Assembly (NCBI GenBank): GCA_964612675.1
Contig: CAZTDD010000002.1
Coordinates: forward strand, 1-64,000
Origin: CAZTDD01 sp964612675
GTDB lineage: Bacteria; Hinthialibacterota; Hinthialibacteria; Hinthialibacterales; JAKPRU01
Length of the DNA stretch: 64,000 nucleotides
Reading direction: 5' to 3'
This document shows positions 53,680 through 61,814 of this stretch, piece by piece (the stretch's first letter is position 1; each line of letters opens with the position of its first letter). The notes beneath the pieces are model-generated. The model saw only the letters and a program-made list of their open reading frames with translations, made no database searches and was not told where the DNA came from. The translations under genes and the position numbers were made by a program.

Positions 53680-53696
53680 ATAGGGGAATCCCCTAT
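53680..53696. promoter_or_regulatory. Perfect inverted repeat, candidate operator or phage-type site
   Basis: ATAGGGG-AAT-CCCCTAT, a 7-bp perfect dyad with a 3-base centre, 260 bases upstream of the first chemosensory gene. The shape fits a dimeric regulator site. Which protein binds it is unknown. Confidence 0.35.
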
Positions 53697-53955
53697 GAGA
53701 TAGGCAAAAACGATCAGGGATTTTCTGATGTCAGCTTAGGTGTTTCATCTGATAATTCAATTAGTACTGTTGCTTATTGTTAAAACACGGGTGGTCGGTA
53801 CACTTTCAGCAACACAAATTGGAAAGGATGAGGAGAAGAAATCATTACCTCCTCTCCTTCCAGGCGACCGGACGAAGACGGATGGGACGGCATCCAATGA
53901 ATTGAAGACTATTGTGAATGCCCTCCGAAAGTCAAGGAGGGATCAGGAGACGGTG

Positions 53956-54492
53956 ATGGGCATCATAACAACCGACAATGGCGAAAACTCAACTGAACAT
54001 GAAAGCGATACGATGTATTGCCTCCAAACGAACATGAAACAGATTCTTATTGTTGACGATCACCCTGTCGTGCGTCAGGGCTTGAAGCAACTCATCGATC
54101 AGGAAGACGGCTATTGTGTTTGCAGCGAGGCCGCGGATGAAGATGAAGCTCTTGCAAGTATCGAAGAGTATGATCCGGATATTGTCATTGTAGACCTCGT
54201 TCTTAAAAGTACGAGCGGTCTTGAATTGATCCGTTCTATCCGGCGATTTTGGCCCTCGTTACCTATCCTTGTGCTTTCCATGCACGACGAGTCGTTGTAT
54301 GCAGAACGAGCACTTCGAGCAGGGGCGAGAGGATATGTGATGAAACAAGAGGTCATCGAGACATTGATGACTGGTATCGCGCGCGTACTGTCCGGTGGGA
54401 TTTATGTGAGTGAACGCATGACGAAACCTTTGATGGATGTGTTGTCGTGCGATCGGCCGGATATTGTTCGCTTGCTGGCAGTAGATGCGTAA
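53956..54492 (+). CDS. Single-domain response regulator, NarL-type receiver without HTH, 178 aa
   Basis: I chose ATG 53956 because AGGAG lies six bases upstream. The receiver starts with KQILIVDDHPVVRQGLKQL, has the phosphoacceptor Asp in DIVIVDLVL, Ser in LVLSMHDES and Lys in GYVMKQEV. The linker after it (ARVLSGGIYVSERMTKPL) is that of NarL/FixJ regulators, in which a LuxR-type HTH should follow. Instead the protein ends about 18 residues later (LLAVDA), so the DNA-binding domain is missing. About 25 residues precede the receiver and have no recognised fold. The protein probably acts by protein contact or as a phosphate sink for the hybrid kinase at 58085. A second receiver gene starts 35 bases downstream. 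Confidence 0.75.
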   Translation: MGIITTDNGENSTEHESDTMYCLQTNMKQILIVDDHPVVRQGLKQLIDQEDGYCVCSEAADEDEALASIEEYDPDIVIVDLVLKSTSGLELIRSIRRFWPSLPILVLSMHDESLYAERALRAGARGYVMKQEVIETLMTGIARVLSGGIYVSERMTKPLMDVLSCDRPDIVRLLAVDA

Positions 54493-54527
54493 GAAGGGAT
54501 CGACCGCACAACGAGAGGATGATTCTG

Positions 54528-54911
54528 ATGACTACGAATGAAACATTTCCGCTCATTCTGGCATTCGACGAAGACCCTCTGACTCAAGGCCTGACACGTC
54601 GGATTTTGAGCACACTGGGCTGTATGGTTTTCGCTACGGGTTCCGAGAGCGATTTTCTTGAATTGCTTGACGCAAAGTCACAAGACCTTCGTGCGATACT
54701 CTTGGATGACTCGTCCTGTGAGAAAAAGGTTGAATGGTTCCTGTCGGAGATCAGATCCAGGAACACCGATGTTGCCGTTCACCTGATGACAGCCGACGAG
54801 GTTGACGGGACACATTTCGAGTCTCTGGGCGTGGCAGGCGTTCTGCATAAACCCCTCAGAATCATGGAACTGAAAACCCTTGTACAGAGGTCTGATATCA
54901 GCGTTGCTTAA
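54528..54911 (+). CDS. CheY-like single receiver protein, divergent, 127 aa
   Basis: ATG 54528 has GAGAGG nine bases upstream. The fold of a receiver is readable: acidic cluster in LILAFDEDPLTQGL, candidate phospho-Asp in RAILLDDSS, Thr in HLMTADEVD and Lys in GVLHKPLRI. Spacing and the second acidic residue after the phospho-Asp are atypical, so phosphorylation is likely but not sure. There is no output domain. With the upstream receiver and downstream cheW it forms a tight plus-strand cluster. Confidence 0.7.
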   Translation: MTTNETFPLILAFDEDPLTQGLTRRILSTLGCMVFATGSESDFLELLDAKSQDLRAILLDDSSCEKKVEWFLSEIRSRNTDVAVHLMTADEVDGTHFESLGVAGVLHKPLRIMELKTLVQRSDISVA

Positions 54912-54950
54912 TACATGGCTCCATTGAATTGAGCCGAGACGGTTACTTTT

Positions 54951-55451
54951 ATGAAAGGAATCATTTTAGCGGTGAAAGAACAGACGGGAAACACATATGA
55001 GGTTCGACAGTTCGTCAGTTTTCGGCTAGGGAAAGAAGAGTATGGCATTCCTATTTTGCGTGTGCAGGAAATCATTCGTTTTGAGGCGCTGACACGTGTA
55101 CCTCAGTCTGCCGACCATGTTGAAGGCGTACTGAATTTACGCGGTCAGATCATTCCTGTGATGGATCTTCGACGGCGATTCGGCTTGCCGTCACTGGAGC
55201 GCAACTTCTCCACCCGGATTATTGTGGTCGAGATCGATCAGGCGAAATTCGGAATTCTTGTGGACTGTGTGAACGAGGTACGAAGTATAGGCAGTGATGA
55301 AATCGACCCGGCCCCTCCGCTGGGGACTCAAATCGATGCCGAGTACATCGAAGGAATGGCGAAACTCGATCAGGGACTCGTAATTCTTCTCGACATCGAC
55401 AATGTCTTTCGAGCGGAGGAAGAGAAAAAACTGGAATCCGTCGCTGGATAA
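54951..55451 (+). CDS. cheW: CheW-type chemotaxis coupling protein, 166 aa
   Basis: The whole length is a CheW domain: FVSFRLGKEEYGIPILRVQEII, then LTRVPQSADHVEGVLNLRGQIIPVMDLRRRFGL-type core (read in parts) and IIVVEIDQAKFGILVDCVNEV. CheW links chemoreceptors to the kinase CheA in sensory arrays. No cheA is in the window. The gene follows two receiver genes and precedes a chemoreceptor by 92 bases. The ribosome-binding site is weak. Confidence 0.93.
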   Translation: MKGIILAVKEQTGNTYEVRQFVSFRLGKEEYGIPILRVQEIIRFEALTRVPQSADHVEGVLNLRGQIIPVMDLRRRFGLPSLERNFSTRIIVVEIDQAKFGILVDCVNEVRSIGSDEIDPAPPLGTQIDAEYIEGMAKLDQGLVILLDIDNVFRAEEEKKLESVAG

Positions 55452-55543
55452 CCCGAGAGCATTATCGGGCGAGCGTCTTCCATCGCTCGCATCGCAACAA
55501 GTACGTCAACCTAGATTCAATCAAGAATACGGAGGAAGAAAAG

Positions 55544-57679
55544 ATGTTCAAGAATCTGAAGTTGGGAGTAAAGATCGGTTTGGGCTTTGGGGTAGTGATC
55601 GCGATTTCGATCGCCCTTGGCGGCATGGCAGTCTGGATCATGGGTGGAATTCAGGATCAGTCCACCATACTCGCGAAAGAGTTCATTCCGGAAGTTTCCG
55701 TAGCGAACGAGATAGAGAGAACCTCTCTACTGACCATGTACAACATGCGAGGGTATGGCTTATCGGAAAACAAAACCTACCTCGCTGAGGGGCGCAAGCA
55801 GCTTGCGTTGGTGAAGCAGAGCCTGTCGGAGGCACAGCAGCTCGCCGCTGAAGCGCAGAACTTGAAGAAGCTGCAGAGTTCAATCGATTCGGTCGACCAA
55901 CGTGTCGCCGAGTATGAGCGTCTCGTCGATCAAACGGAGGCGACGGATGACAAGATCGACTCCGCCCGGGACATGCTGGACGCGGCGGCCGCGCAGTACA
56001 TGAACGCCTGCTCCACCTTTCTCAGCGGTCAGAATGAGAAGATGATGGCGGACATCCGGGCCGGCCTGGAACCGGCACAACTCGAGGAACGACTCCAAAA
56101 GATCACTCTTGTTAACGATGTCATCGATATCGGAAACGATACCCGCATCCTTACGTGGAAGGCCCAGGCAAGCCGGGACCCGGAGATGATCAAAGCGGCA
56201 CAGAAGAATTTCCCCAAAATGGACGAGAAATTCGCAGCCCTTCGTCAAATTACACGGCTGCAGGTCGACCTCGACGAAATTGACCGGACCGAACAGGCGG
56301 CGAGCCAGTATGGAACCGCGATGCAGAGCCTTCTCGACAATTGGGGAACGCTCCAGAATTTGAACGTTCAACGAAATGACGCTGCAGAGGAGGTACTGAA
56401 ACAGGCACAGGCGCTCGCGAGCGCGGGTATGACCAATACGCAGGATATTGCCGATGAGACGATAGCGAGTCTCCAGAAGGCCTCGATTACCATGGTCGTA
56501 GGACTTGCCCTGGCTGTAGTTGTGAGCGCGATTCTGGCAGTTCTGATCACAATGGGGATTGTCCGTCCGCTCAAAGCCGGTGTGCGTTTCGCGGAAGCCG
56601 TTGCGGCCGGTGATCTATCGAAAACTATCGACATCAATCAGAAGGACGAGGTTGGTGCGCTGGCGGCATCGCTGAATAACATGGGGAAAAACCTGCGCGA
56701 AGTATCCGAGGTCCTGGGGCGTGTCGCCGACGGAGATCTGACACAGTCCGTGCATCAAACCGGCGACTTGGCGGACGCGGTCAACCAGATGGCGCGTCAA
56801 CTCAACGAGGTCATGTCCGGCATTCAGAGTTCCGCAGACCAGGTCGCTTCGAGCAGCGAAGAGTTGGCGGCCTCCGGTCAGAATTTGAGCAGTGCGGCTA
56901 CTCAACAGGCGTCAGCCCTGGAAGAAACCTCCGCGGCAATCGAGGAATTGAGCTCTTCGATCGAACAGAACGCAGAGAATTCAAAGCGTGCCAACGACAT
57001 CGCCAACAAGTCCGCGCACGATGCGGAAGAAGGCGGCGCAGCGGTGATGGAGACTGTCGAGGCGATGCGGAAAATCGCGGAACAGATCTCTATTGTCGAT
57101 GACATTGCGGATCAGACAAATCTCCTGGCATTGAACGCGGCGATTGAAGCTGCCCGGGCCGGTGAGATGGGCAAAGGTTTCGCGGTCGTCGCTGTGGAAG
57201 TTCGTAAACTCGCCGAACGTTCGCAGCAGGCCGCCAAAGAGATTGGGCTACTGGCTTCCAACAGCGTGGATCGCGCTGAGAAGGCCGGTAAGCTCATCCA
57301 GCAGGTAGTGCCGGATATTCAGAAGACGGCTTCGCTTGTTGAAGAGATTACCCTGGCCTGCCAGGAACAGTCGTCCGGATCGAATCAGATTCGCGAGGCG
57401 GTGACTTCGCTGGATCAGGTGACGCAGCAGAATTCGGCCACGTCGGAAGAAACGGCGGCCGCAAGCGAAGAACTCTCCAGTCAGTCGCAAGCGATGCAGG
57501 AACTGACCGCCCGATTCAAAATCAGCGGCAATGGGAACGGCGGTCACCTGAAATTGGAAGACCACAGCGACTCTCATACCGGCCGGCGGGAATCGAGTAC
57601 GCCTCGCCTCCCGGCCCCGCGGAAACCAGCGGCTGCATCGGTGAGCAGCACGGATGAAGCGGAGTTTACCGAGTTCTAG
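55544..57679 (+). CDS. Methyl-accepting chemotaxis protein, 711 aa, with C-terminal CheR/CheB-docking-like pentapeptide
   Basis: A strong GGAGGAAG precedes the ATG. Membrane helix 1 is at about residues 10-32 and helix 2 at about 315-341. The extracytoplasmic part is a long helical (4HB-type) sensor. A HAMP domain (about 341-393) and the signalling hairpin follow, with the tip IADQTNLLALNAAIEAARAG. Methylation-site-like Gln/Glu pairs (ATQQASALEETSAAIEEL, QNSATSEETAAASEEL) are present. A flexible Pro/Ser/Arg-rich tail ends in EFTEF, which fits the x-aromatic-x-x-aromatic plan of pentapeptides that dock CheR or CheB. The ligand is unknown. A hairpin at 57701 follows the gene. Confidence 0.93.
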   Translation: MFKNLKLGVKIGLGFGVVIAISIALGGMAVWIMGGIQDQSTILAKEFIPEVSVANEIERTSLLTMYNMRGYGLSENKTYLAEGRKQLALVKQSLSEAQQLAAEAQNLKKLQSSIDSVDQRVAEYERLVDQTEATDDKIDSARDMLDAAAAQYMNACSTFLSGQNEKMMADIRAGLEPAQLEERLQKITLVNDVIDIGNDTRILTWKAQASRDPEMIKAAQKNFPKMDEKFAALRQITRLQVDLDEIDRTEQAASQYGTAMQSLLDNWGTLQNLNVQRNDAAEEVLKQAQALASAGMTNTQDIADETIASLQKASITMVVGLALAVVVSAILAVLITMGIVRPLKAGVRFAEAVAAGDLSKTIDINQKDEVGALAASLNNMGKNLREVSEVLGRVADGDLTQSVHQTGDLADAVNQMARQLNEVMSGIQSSADQVASSSEELAASGQNLSSAATQQASALEETSAAIEELSSSIEQNAENSKRANDIANKSAHDAEEGGAAVMETVEAMRKIAEQISIVDDIADQTNLLALNAAIEAARAGEMGKGFAVVAVEVRKLAERSQQAAKEIGLLASNSVDRAEKAGKLIQQVVPDIQKTASLVEEITLACQEQSSGSNQIREAVTSLDQVTQQNSATSEETAAASEELSSQSQAMQELTARFKISGNGNGGHLKLEDHSDSHTGRRESSTPRLPAPRKPAAASVSSTDEAEFTEF

Positions 57680-57700
57680 GCAACTGGAATAGATTGATTT

Positions 57701-57736
57701 CACGGGTTTGGAGGAACGGATGTCTCCAAACCCGTG
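57701..57736 (+). terminator. Strong hairpin after the chemoreceptor gene
   Basis: A perfect 13-bp stem, CACGGGTTTGGAG and CTCCAAACCCGTG, with a 10-base loop, 22 bases after the stop codon. It has no clear T-tract. It separates the CheW/MCP cluster from the hybrid kinase gene. Confidence 0.75.
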
Positions 57737-58084
57737 TGTCGTTGAAAGTGCCGATGAATATATAGGTGGGCATCGATATGAAATGACCAGAAGTTTTATA
57801 GAATAGATTGGTAAGACAAACACCACGATGTAGCAGCAGCGATCCAATCACTAGAACGAGATACCATGGCATCTCCATCTGTTTTACGAGAACGGGGCAT
57901 CGAATCGCGTGTCTTCCTCCCTTGTTATATGCCTGATCCCTTTTGTATTTGTCGATTCGAGGATTGGGCAACGACTCTGTCCTCCGTTTCTCGTGTCATC
58001 CCCGCTCAGTCAGTCAGGACCATCGGAACCTGCAGGAACCGGTAAACATTGTGAGATGAATGTCAATCTCGAAAGCGAGACAAA
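57737..58084. other. Intergenic region before the hybrid kinase, 348 bp
   Basis: I see no gene, repeat copy or strong hairpin here. It presumably holds the kinase promoter; no clear -35/-10 pair stands out. Confidence 0.4.
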
Positions 58085-61000
58085 ATGAGCGAAAAGCCCC
58101 CAATCCATGTTTTGCTCATCGAAGATAACGAGGAAGATGTTCATCTGATTCGGACAGTGCTTTCCGGCGCGGAAGAGGTCTCCATCAGTCTGGAGACGGT
58201 GGCCGAATTATCCCTCGGTGAAGATGCTATTTCTACCAACAAATACGACGTTGTCTTGTTGGACCTGCGCTTACCTGACAGCACCGCCATGGAATCGGTC
58301 AAATGGATTCGTGACCGAGCTCGGCGTGTTCCTATCGTCGTATTGACCGCTGTGGACGATCGCGACATGGCGCTTCAAGCGCTTCGGGAAGGTGCGCAAG
58401 ACTATTTGAATAAAAGTAGTTTGGAGGGTGAGGTACTGCTGCGTTCGGTGCTGTACGCGGTCGAACGTCACCGGCTCCAGTGCGAGCTGGAACACGCGGA
58501 GCAGAAAGGACGGGAAGAACTCGAACACCGCGTCAGGGAGCGTACCGCTGAACTGGCTGCCCTGAATGAGCAATTGCAACAGGAAGTGGAGGTACGGAAA
58601 AGAGCGGAGGAGGAAGCGCGTCTCTTGGCAAGCGTCCCGGAAGAAGGCCCGAGTCCCATTTTGAGGGTTTCTCCGGAAGGCAGGGTTCTTTACTCAAACG
58701 ATGCCGCTCAACGACATTGCCCGGACTGGAATTGCCAGGTGGGATGCCTTCTTCCCCAACGCTTTGTTCAGTGCGTCCTCAAGTCCTTTGAATTGCGTAC
58801 GATTCAAGAGGCTGAATTCGAATGCGGGGATCGTGTATTCTCGATCCTGTTTTCACCTCAACCGGACGCAGGGTACGTCAACCTATTTGCCAACGATATT
58901 ACAAAGGCAAAGATTGCCGAAGAAGCGTTGCGAGAAGCTCAGTTCGAACTTGAAGAGCGAGTCAGAGAACGGACGAACGATCTCACCGCCACCAACGCGT
59001 ACCTGAAAAAGGAGATCGAGGAACGAAAACAGGCGGAGGCGGCGTTACGCGTTGTTGTAGAAGGTACCGCGTCGACGACTGGAGACAATTTGTTTCGTTC
59101 TCTTGTTCATCATCTTGCCTCATCGCTCGAGGTTCGCCATGGTTTGATCTGTCGTGTTGTCGACTCCAGTACTTCTCGTGTTCGCACCCTTGCTTTCTGG
59201 AACGGAGATGATTTTGTACGCGAATTCGAATACAGTTTGCAGGATACGCCTTGCGAACGGGTTGTGGCGGGAGAAATCCAGTATTATCCGAAAAACCTGC
59301 AGAATTTGTTTCCCCACGACAGCGACCTGGTAGAGTTGAATGCTCAGAGTTATTTGGGGATTCCATTGATGGGGTCAGGCGGAGACGTGATCGGTCACCT
59401 GGCGGTTCTCGACGACAAGCCGATGTCCGATGAATATCGAAAGAAGGCGGTGTTGAGGATTTTCGCATCGAGAGCCGCGGCAGAACTCGAACGGCTCCTG
59501 GCCGAACAGGAACTGAGAAAGCTGTCGCGGGCGGTCGAACAGAGCCCGGCGTCCATTGTGATCACAGATCCCTCAGGCGTAATCGAGTATGTTAATCCGA
59601 AGTTTACCCGGGTCACAGGATATACATTTGAGGAAGCCGTCGGCCAGAATCCCCGGATTTTGAAATCGGAGAATACTCCGCCTGAGCGATTTCGGAGAAT
59701 GTGGGAGGCGATCAACGCGGGCAAAGAATGGCGAGGTGAATTCTGTAACCGGAAAAAGAACGGGGAACTGTATTGGGAACTTGCTTCCATATCGCCGATT
59801 ACGGATTCGAAAGGACACATCACGCACTATGTTGCCGTAAAAGAAGATATCACGGAACGAAAGCAGACTGCGGAAGCGCTTGAGAAAAGCGAAAAACGAT
59901 TTCGGTTGGCCCAGGCGGCTGCGCACATCGGTGTCTGGGAATGGGATGTCGGCACGGGCAATTTGTACTGGTCGGACGAAATCGAACCGATTTTCGGGTT
60001 TCAACGCGGAGAGTTTGCCGGTACCTACGACGCGTTCCTGGAGTGCGTTCATCCCGACGACAGACAGGCGGTCAGGAATGCGATTCAGGCCTCGCTCGAT
60101 GAGGATCTACCATACGATATCGATCACCGCATTGTCTGGCACAACGGCACAGTACGATGGGTGAACGAGCGAGCCAGCATAACTCGCGATGAGCGGGGGA
60201 TGCCGGTTCGGATGGTGGGTACTGTTTACGATATTACACAACGGAAGACGGCGGAGGAATCGCTTCTGTTCGCGAAAGAGGAAGCTGAACGCGCCAACCG
60301 TGCGAAATCCGAGTTTCTTTCCAGGATGAGCCACGAACTGCGAACGCCGATGAATTCGATTCTGGGATTCTCTCAGCTTCTGGAAAGCGACCCGACCGAA
60401 CCATTGTCCCCGATCCAAAAGGAAAGTGTAACGCAAATCCTGAAGGCGGGAAATCACCTTTTGGAATTGATCAACGAGATACTGGACTTGTCGCGAATCG
60501 AGTCGGGACGGTTTGCTATTTCACTGGAATCTGTTCGATTGGGATCGATTGTACAGGAAGTGATGACGTTGATCGGACCGGTGGCGGAACAGTACGGGAT
60601 TTCAGTCAACGATCGGACCGAACCCTATTCGCAGAAGTCCCTTATCGTTGACCGGACGCGGCTCAAGCAGGTTCTGATCAACTTGCTGTCGAACGCTGTT
60701 AAGTACAACAGGCCGGGTGGGGCTGTGACACTCTCCTGCGAGAACCTGGATGAAGGGCGGCTGCGGATTTGTGTCTCGGATACAGGACATGGGATTCCTC
60801 CGGCGCAAGTTGAATCTCTCTTTGAACCGTTCAATCGCTTGGGAGCCGAACGAACCGAAGTGGAGGGCACGGGGATCGGTTTGACGATCGCCAAACGCCT
60901 GATGGATTTGATGGCCGGTAACATCGGTGTCCAAAGCGAGGTCGGAAAGGGAAGCACGTTCTATCTGGATGTGGATATCTCGCGTGAATCGGTTGTCGAG

Positions 61001-61429
61001 AGCGATAAGCACCGCGTGGAATCCGCTCCTCTCGAACCGTTGTCGGATAAGCCGGAATATTCAATACTTTACGTTGAAGACAATCCGGACAATGTGAAGT
61101 TGGTTAGTCAGGTGTTTGCTCACATGCCGTGGGTGCGGGTGTTGTCGGCGGCAGACGCCCGGCTGGGGATCGACCTGGCTCGAGCGCATCGCCCGGACTT
61201 AATTCTATTGGATATCACGTTGCCCGGTATGGATGGATTTGCAGCGTTTGATATTCTTCAATCCGACATAAAAACAAAGGACATTCCCGTGATCGGAGTC
61301 AGCGCAAAGGCGATGCCGGACGATGTGGATCGTGCGCTCAACGCGGGATTCTCCGATTATCTTACAAAACCAATCGATATCAACCGTTTTCGAGAAGTTG
61401 TCAACAGGTTTCTGGCCGTCGCAGATTGA
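58085..61429 (+). CDS. Hybrid sensor histidine kinase, REC-PAS-GAF-PAS-PAS-HisKA-HATPase-REC, 1114 aa
   Basis: Residues 1-125 form a receiver (VLLIEDNEEDVHLI, Asp60 in VVLLDLRLP, NKSSLEG). Coiled coils and a degenerate PAS domain follow (about 182-272). A GAF domain is at about 322-471 (LGIPLMGSGG) and two PAS-PAC units at about 478-592 and 597-718 (SPASIVITDPSG, NPRILKSENTP, RIVWHNGTVRWV). The H-box His is at about residue 751 (RMSHELRTPMNSILGFSQLL). The ATPase domain has the N box LINLLSNAVKYN, DTGHGIPP and GTGIGLTIAKRLM. A C-terminal receiver (about 990-1113) has Asp1043 in LLDITLPGMDG. There are no membrane helices, so it is a soluble sensor. It may feed the two stand-alone receivers upstream. 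Confidence 0.93.
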   Translation: MSEKPPIHVLLIEDNEEDVHLIRTVLSGAEEVSISLETVAELSLGEDAISTNKYDVVLLDLRLPDSTAMESVKWIRDRARRVPIVVLTAVDDRDMALQALREGAQDYLNKSSLEGEVLLRSVLYAVERHRLQCELEHAEQKGREELEHRVRERTAELAALNEQLQQEVEVRKRAEEEARLLASVPEEGPSPILRVSPEGRVLYSNDAAQRHCPDWNCQVGCLLPQRFVQCVLKSFELRTIQEAEFECGDRVFSILFSPQPDAGYVNLFANDITKAKIAEEALREAQFELEERVRERTNDLTATNAYLKKEIEERKQAEAALRVVVEGTASTTGDNLFRSLVHHLASSLEVRHGLICRVVDSSTSRVRTLAFWNGDDFVREFEYSLQDTPCERVVAGEIQYYPKNLQNLFPHDSDLVELNAQSYLGIPLMGSGGDVIGHLAVLDDKPMSDEYRKKAVLRIFASRAAAELERLLAEQELRKLSRAVEQSPASIVITDPSGVIEYVNPKFTRVTGYTFEEAVGQNPRILKSENTPPERFRRMWEAINAGKEWRGEFCNRKKNGELYWELASISPITDSKGHITHYVAVKEDITERKQTAEALEKSEKRFRLAQAAAHIGVWEWDVGTGNLYWSDEIEPIFGFQRGEFAGTYDAFLECVHPDDRQAVRNAIQASLDEDLPYDIDHRIVWHNGTVRWVNERASITRDERGMPVRMVGTVYDITQRKTAEESLLFAKEEAERANRAKSEFLSRMSHELRTPMNSILGFSQLLESDPTEPLSPIQKESVTQILKAGNHLLELINEILDLSRIESGRFAISLESVRLGSIVQEVMTLIGPVAEQYGISVNDRTEPYSQKSLIVDRTRLKQVLINLLSNAVKYNRPGGAVTLSCENLDEGRLRICVSDTGHGIPPAQVESLFEPFNRLGAERTEVEGTGIGLTIAKRLMDLMAGNIGVQSEVGKGSTFYLDVDISRESVVESDKHRVESAPLEPLSDKPEYSILYVEDNPDNVKLVSQVFAHMPWVRVLSAADARLGIDLARAHRPDLILLDITLPGMDGFAAFDILQSDIKTKDIPVIGVSAKAMPDDVDRALNAGFSDYLTKPIDINRFREVVNRFLAVAD

Positions 61430-61814
61430 ACAATCCTTCCTGTGTTTTGTACGGTCGGATTGTTGTTGACAATCGGTCGTAGGTTTCCTCCTGCCCGGAC
61501 TTCATCTCCTTTACGATCTCCTCCTTTCACCCTAAATTCGGCAGTTAAAGCCCGAGCGCGGTGCCTGAGCCCGTCGAAGAGCCGCTCTGGTATTGGTGAT
61601 CGGCCTTTCGACAAGCTCAAGAACCGATCACCAAATGGGTGACAGGTACGGATGATCACTACTTGTGAAACATGAAGGGTTTGCAATCGCCATACTGCTT
61701 TCAACTGCCGAATCTAGGTTCAATGAATCATGACAAGCGAAAACTCGAAGGTTATACTTCTTATAGAGCAAGAACAAACCGCAGATTCGAATAATCAGAT
61801 CTCAGGAGGTATTT
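61430..61814. other. Intergenic region, 385 bp, with a repeat in the middle
   Basis: A weak 8-bp stem (AACAATCC and GGATTGTT, 61429-61464) follows the kinase stop. The middle is a repeat described separately. The last 130 bases should hold the promoter of the oxidoreductase gene; no clear promoter is visible. Confidence 0.45.
61572..61634. repeat. CCGTCGAAG...CTTTCGACAAGCTCA palindromic repeat
   Basis: GAGCCCGTCGAAGAGCC and GGCCTTTCGACAAGCTC form an imperfect palindrome. The motif resembles an intergenic repeat known from many phyla. Inside it TTGGTGATCGG (61593-61603) and CCGATCACCAA (61624-61634) make a perfect 11-bp stem. Confidence 0.65.

Larger units (their letters stand above)
52965..53955. 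other. Divergent intergenic region, 991 bp, rich in repeats
   Basis: Between btaA and the receiver gene. From about 53095 to 53531 it is built of R4-like CACGAA tracts and R2 units. A perfect inverted repeat follows at 53680-53696. The remaining frames (for example GTG 53740 onwards) lack coding features before 53956. Confidence 0.6.
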
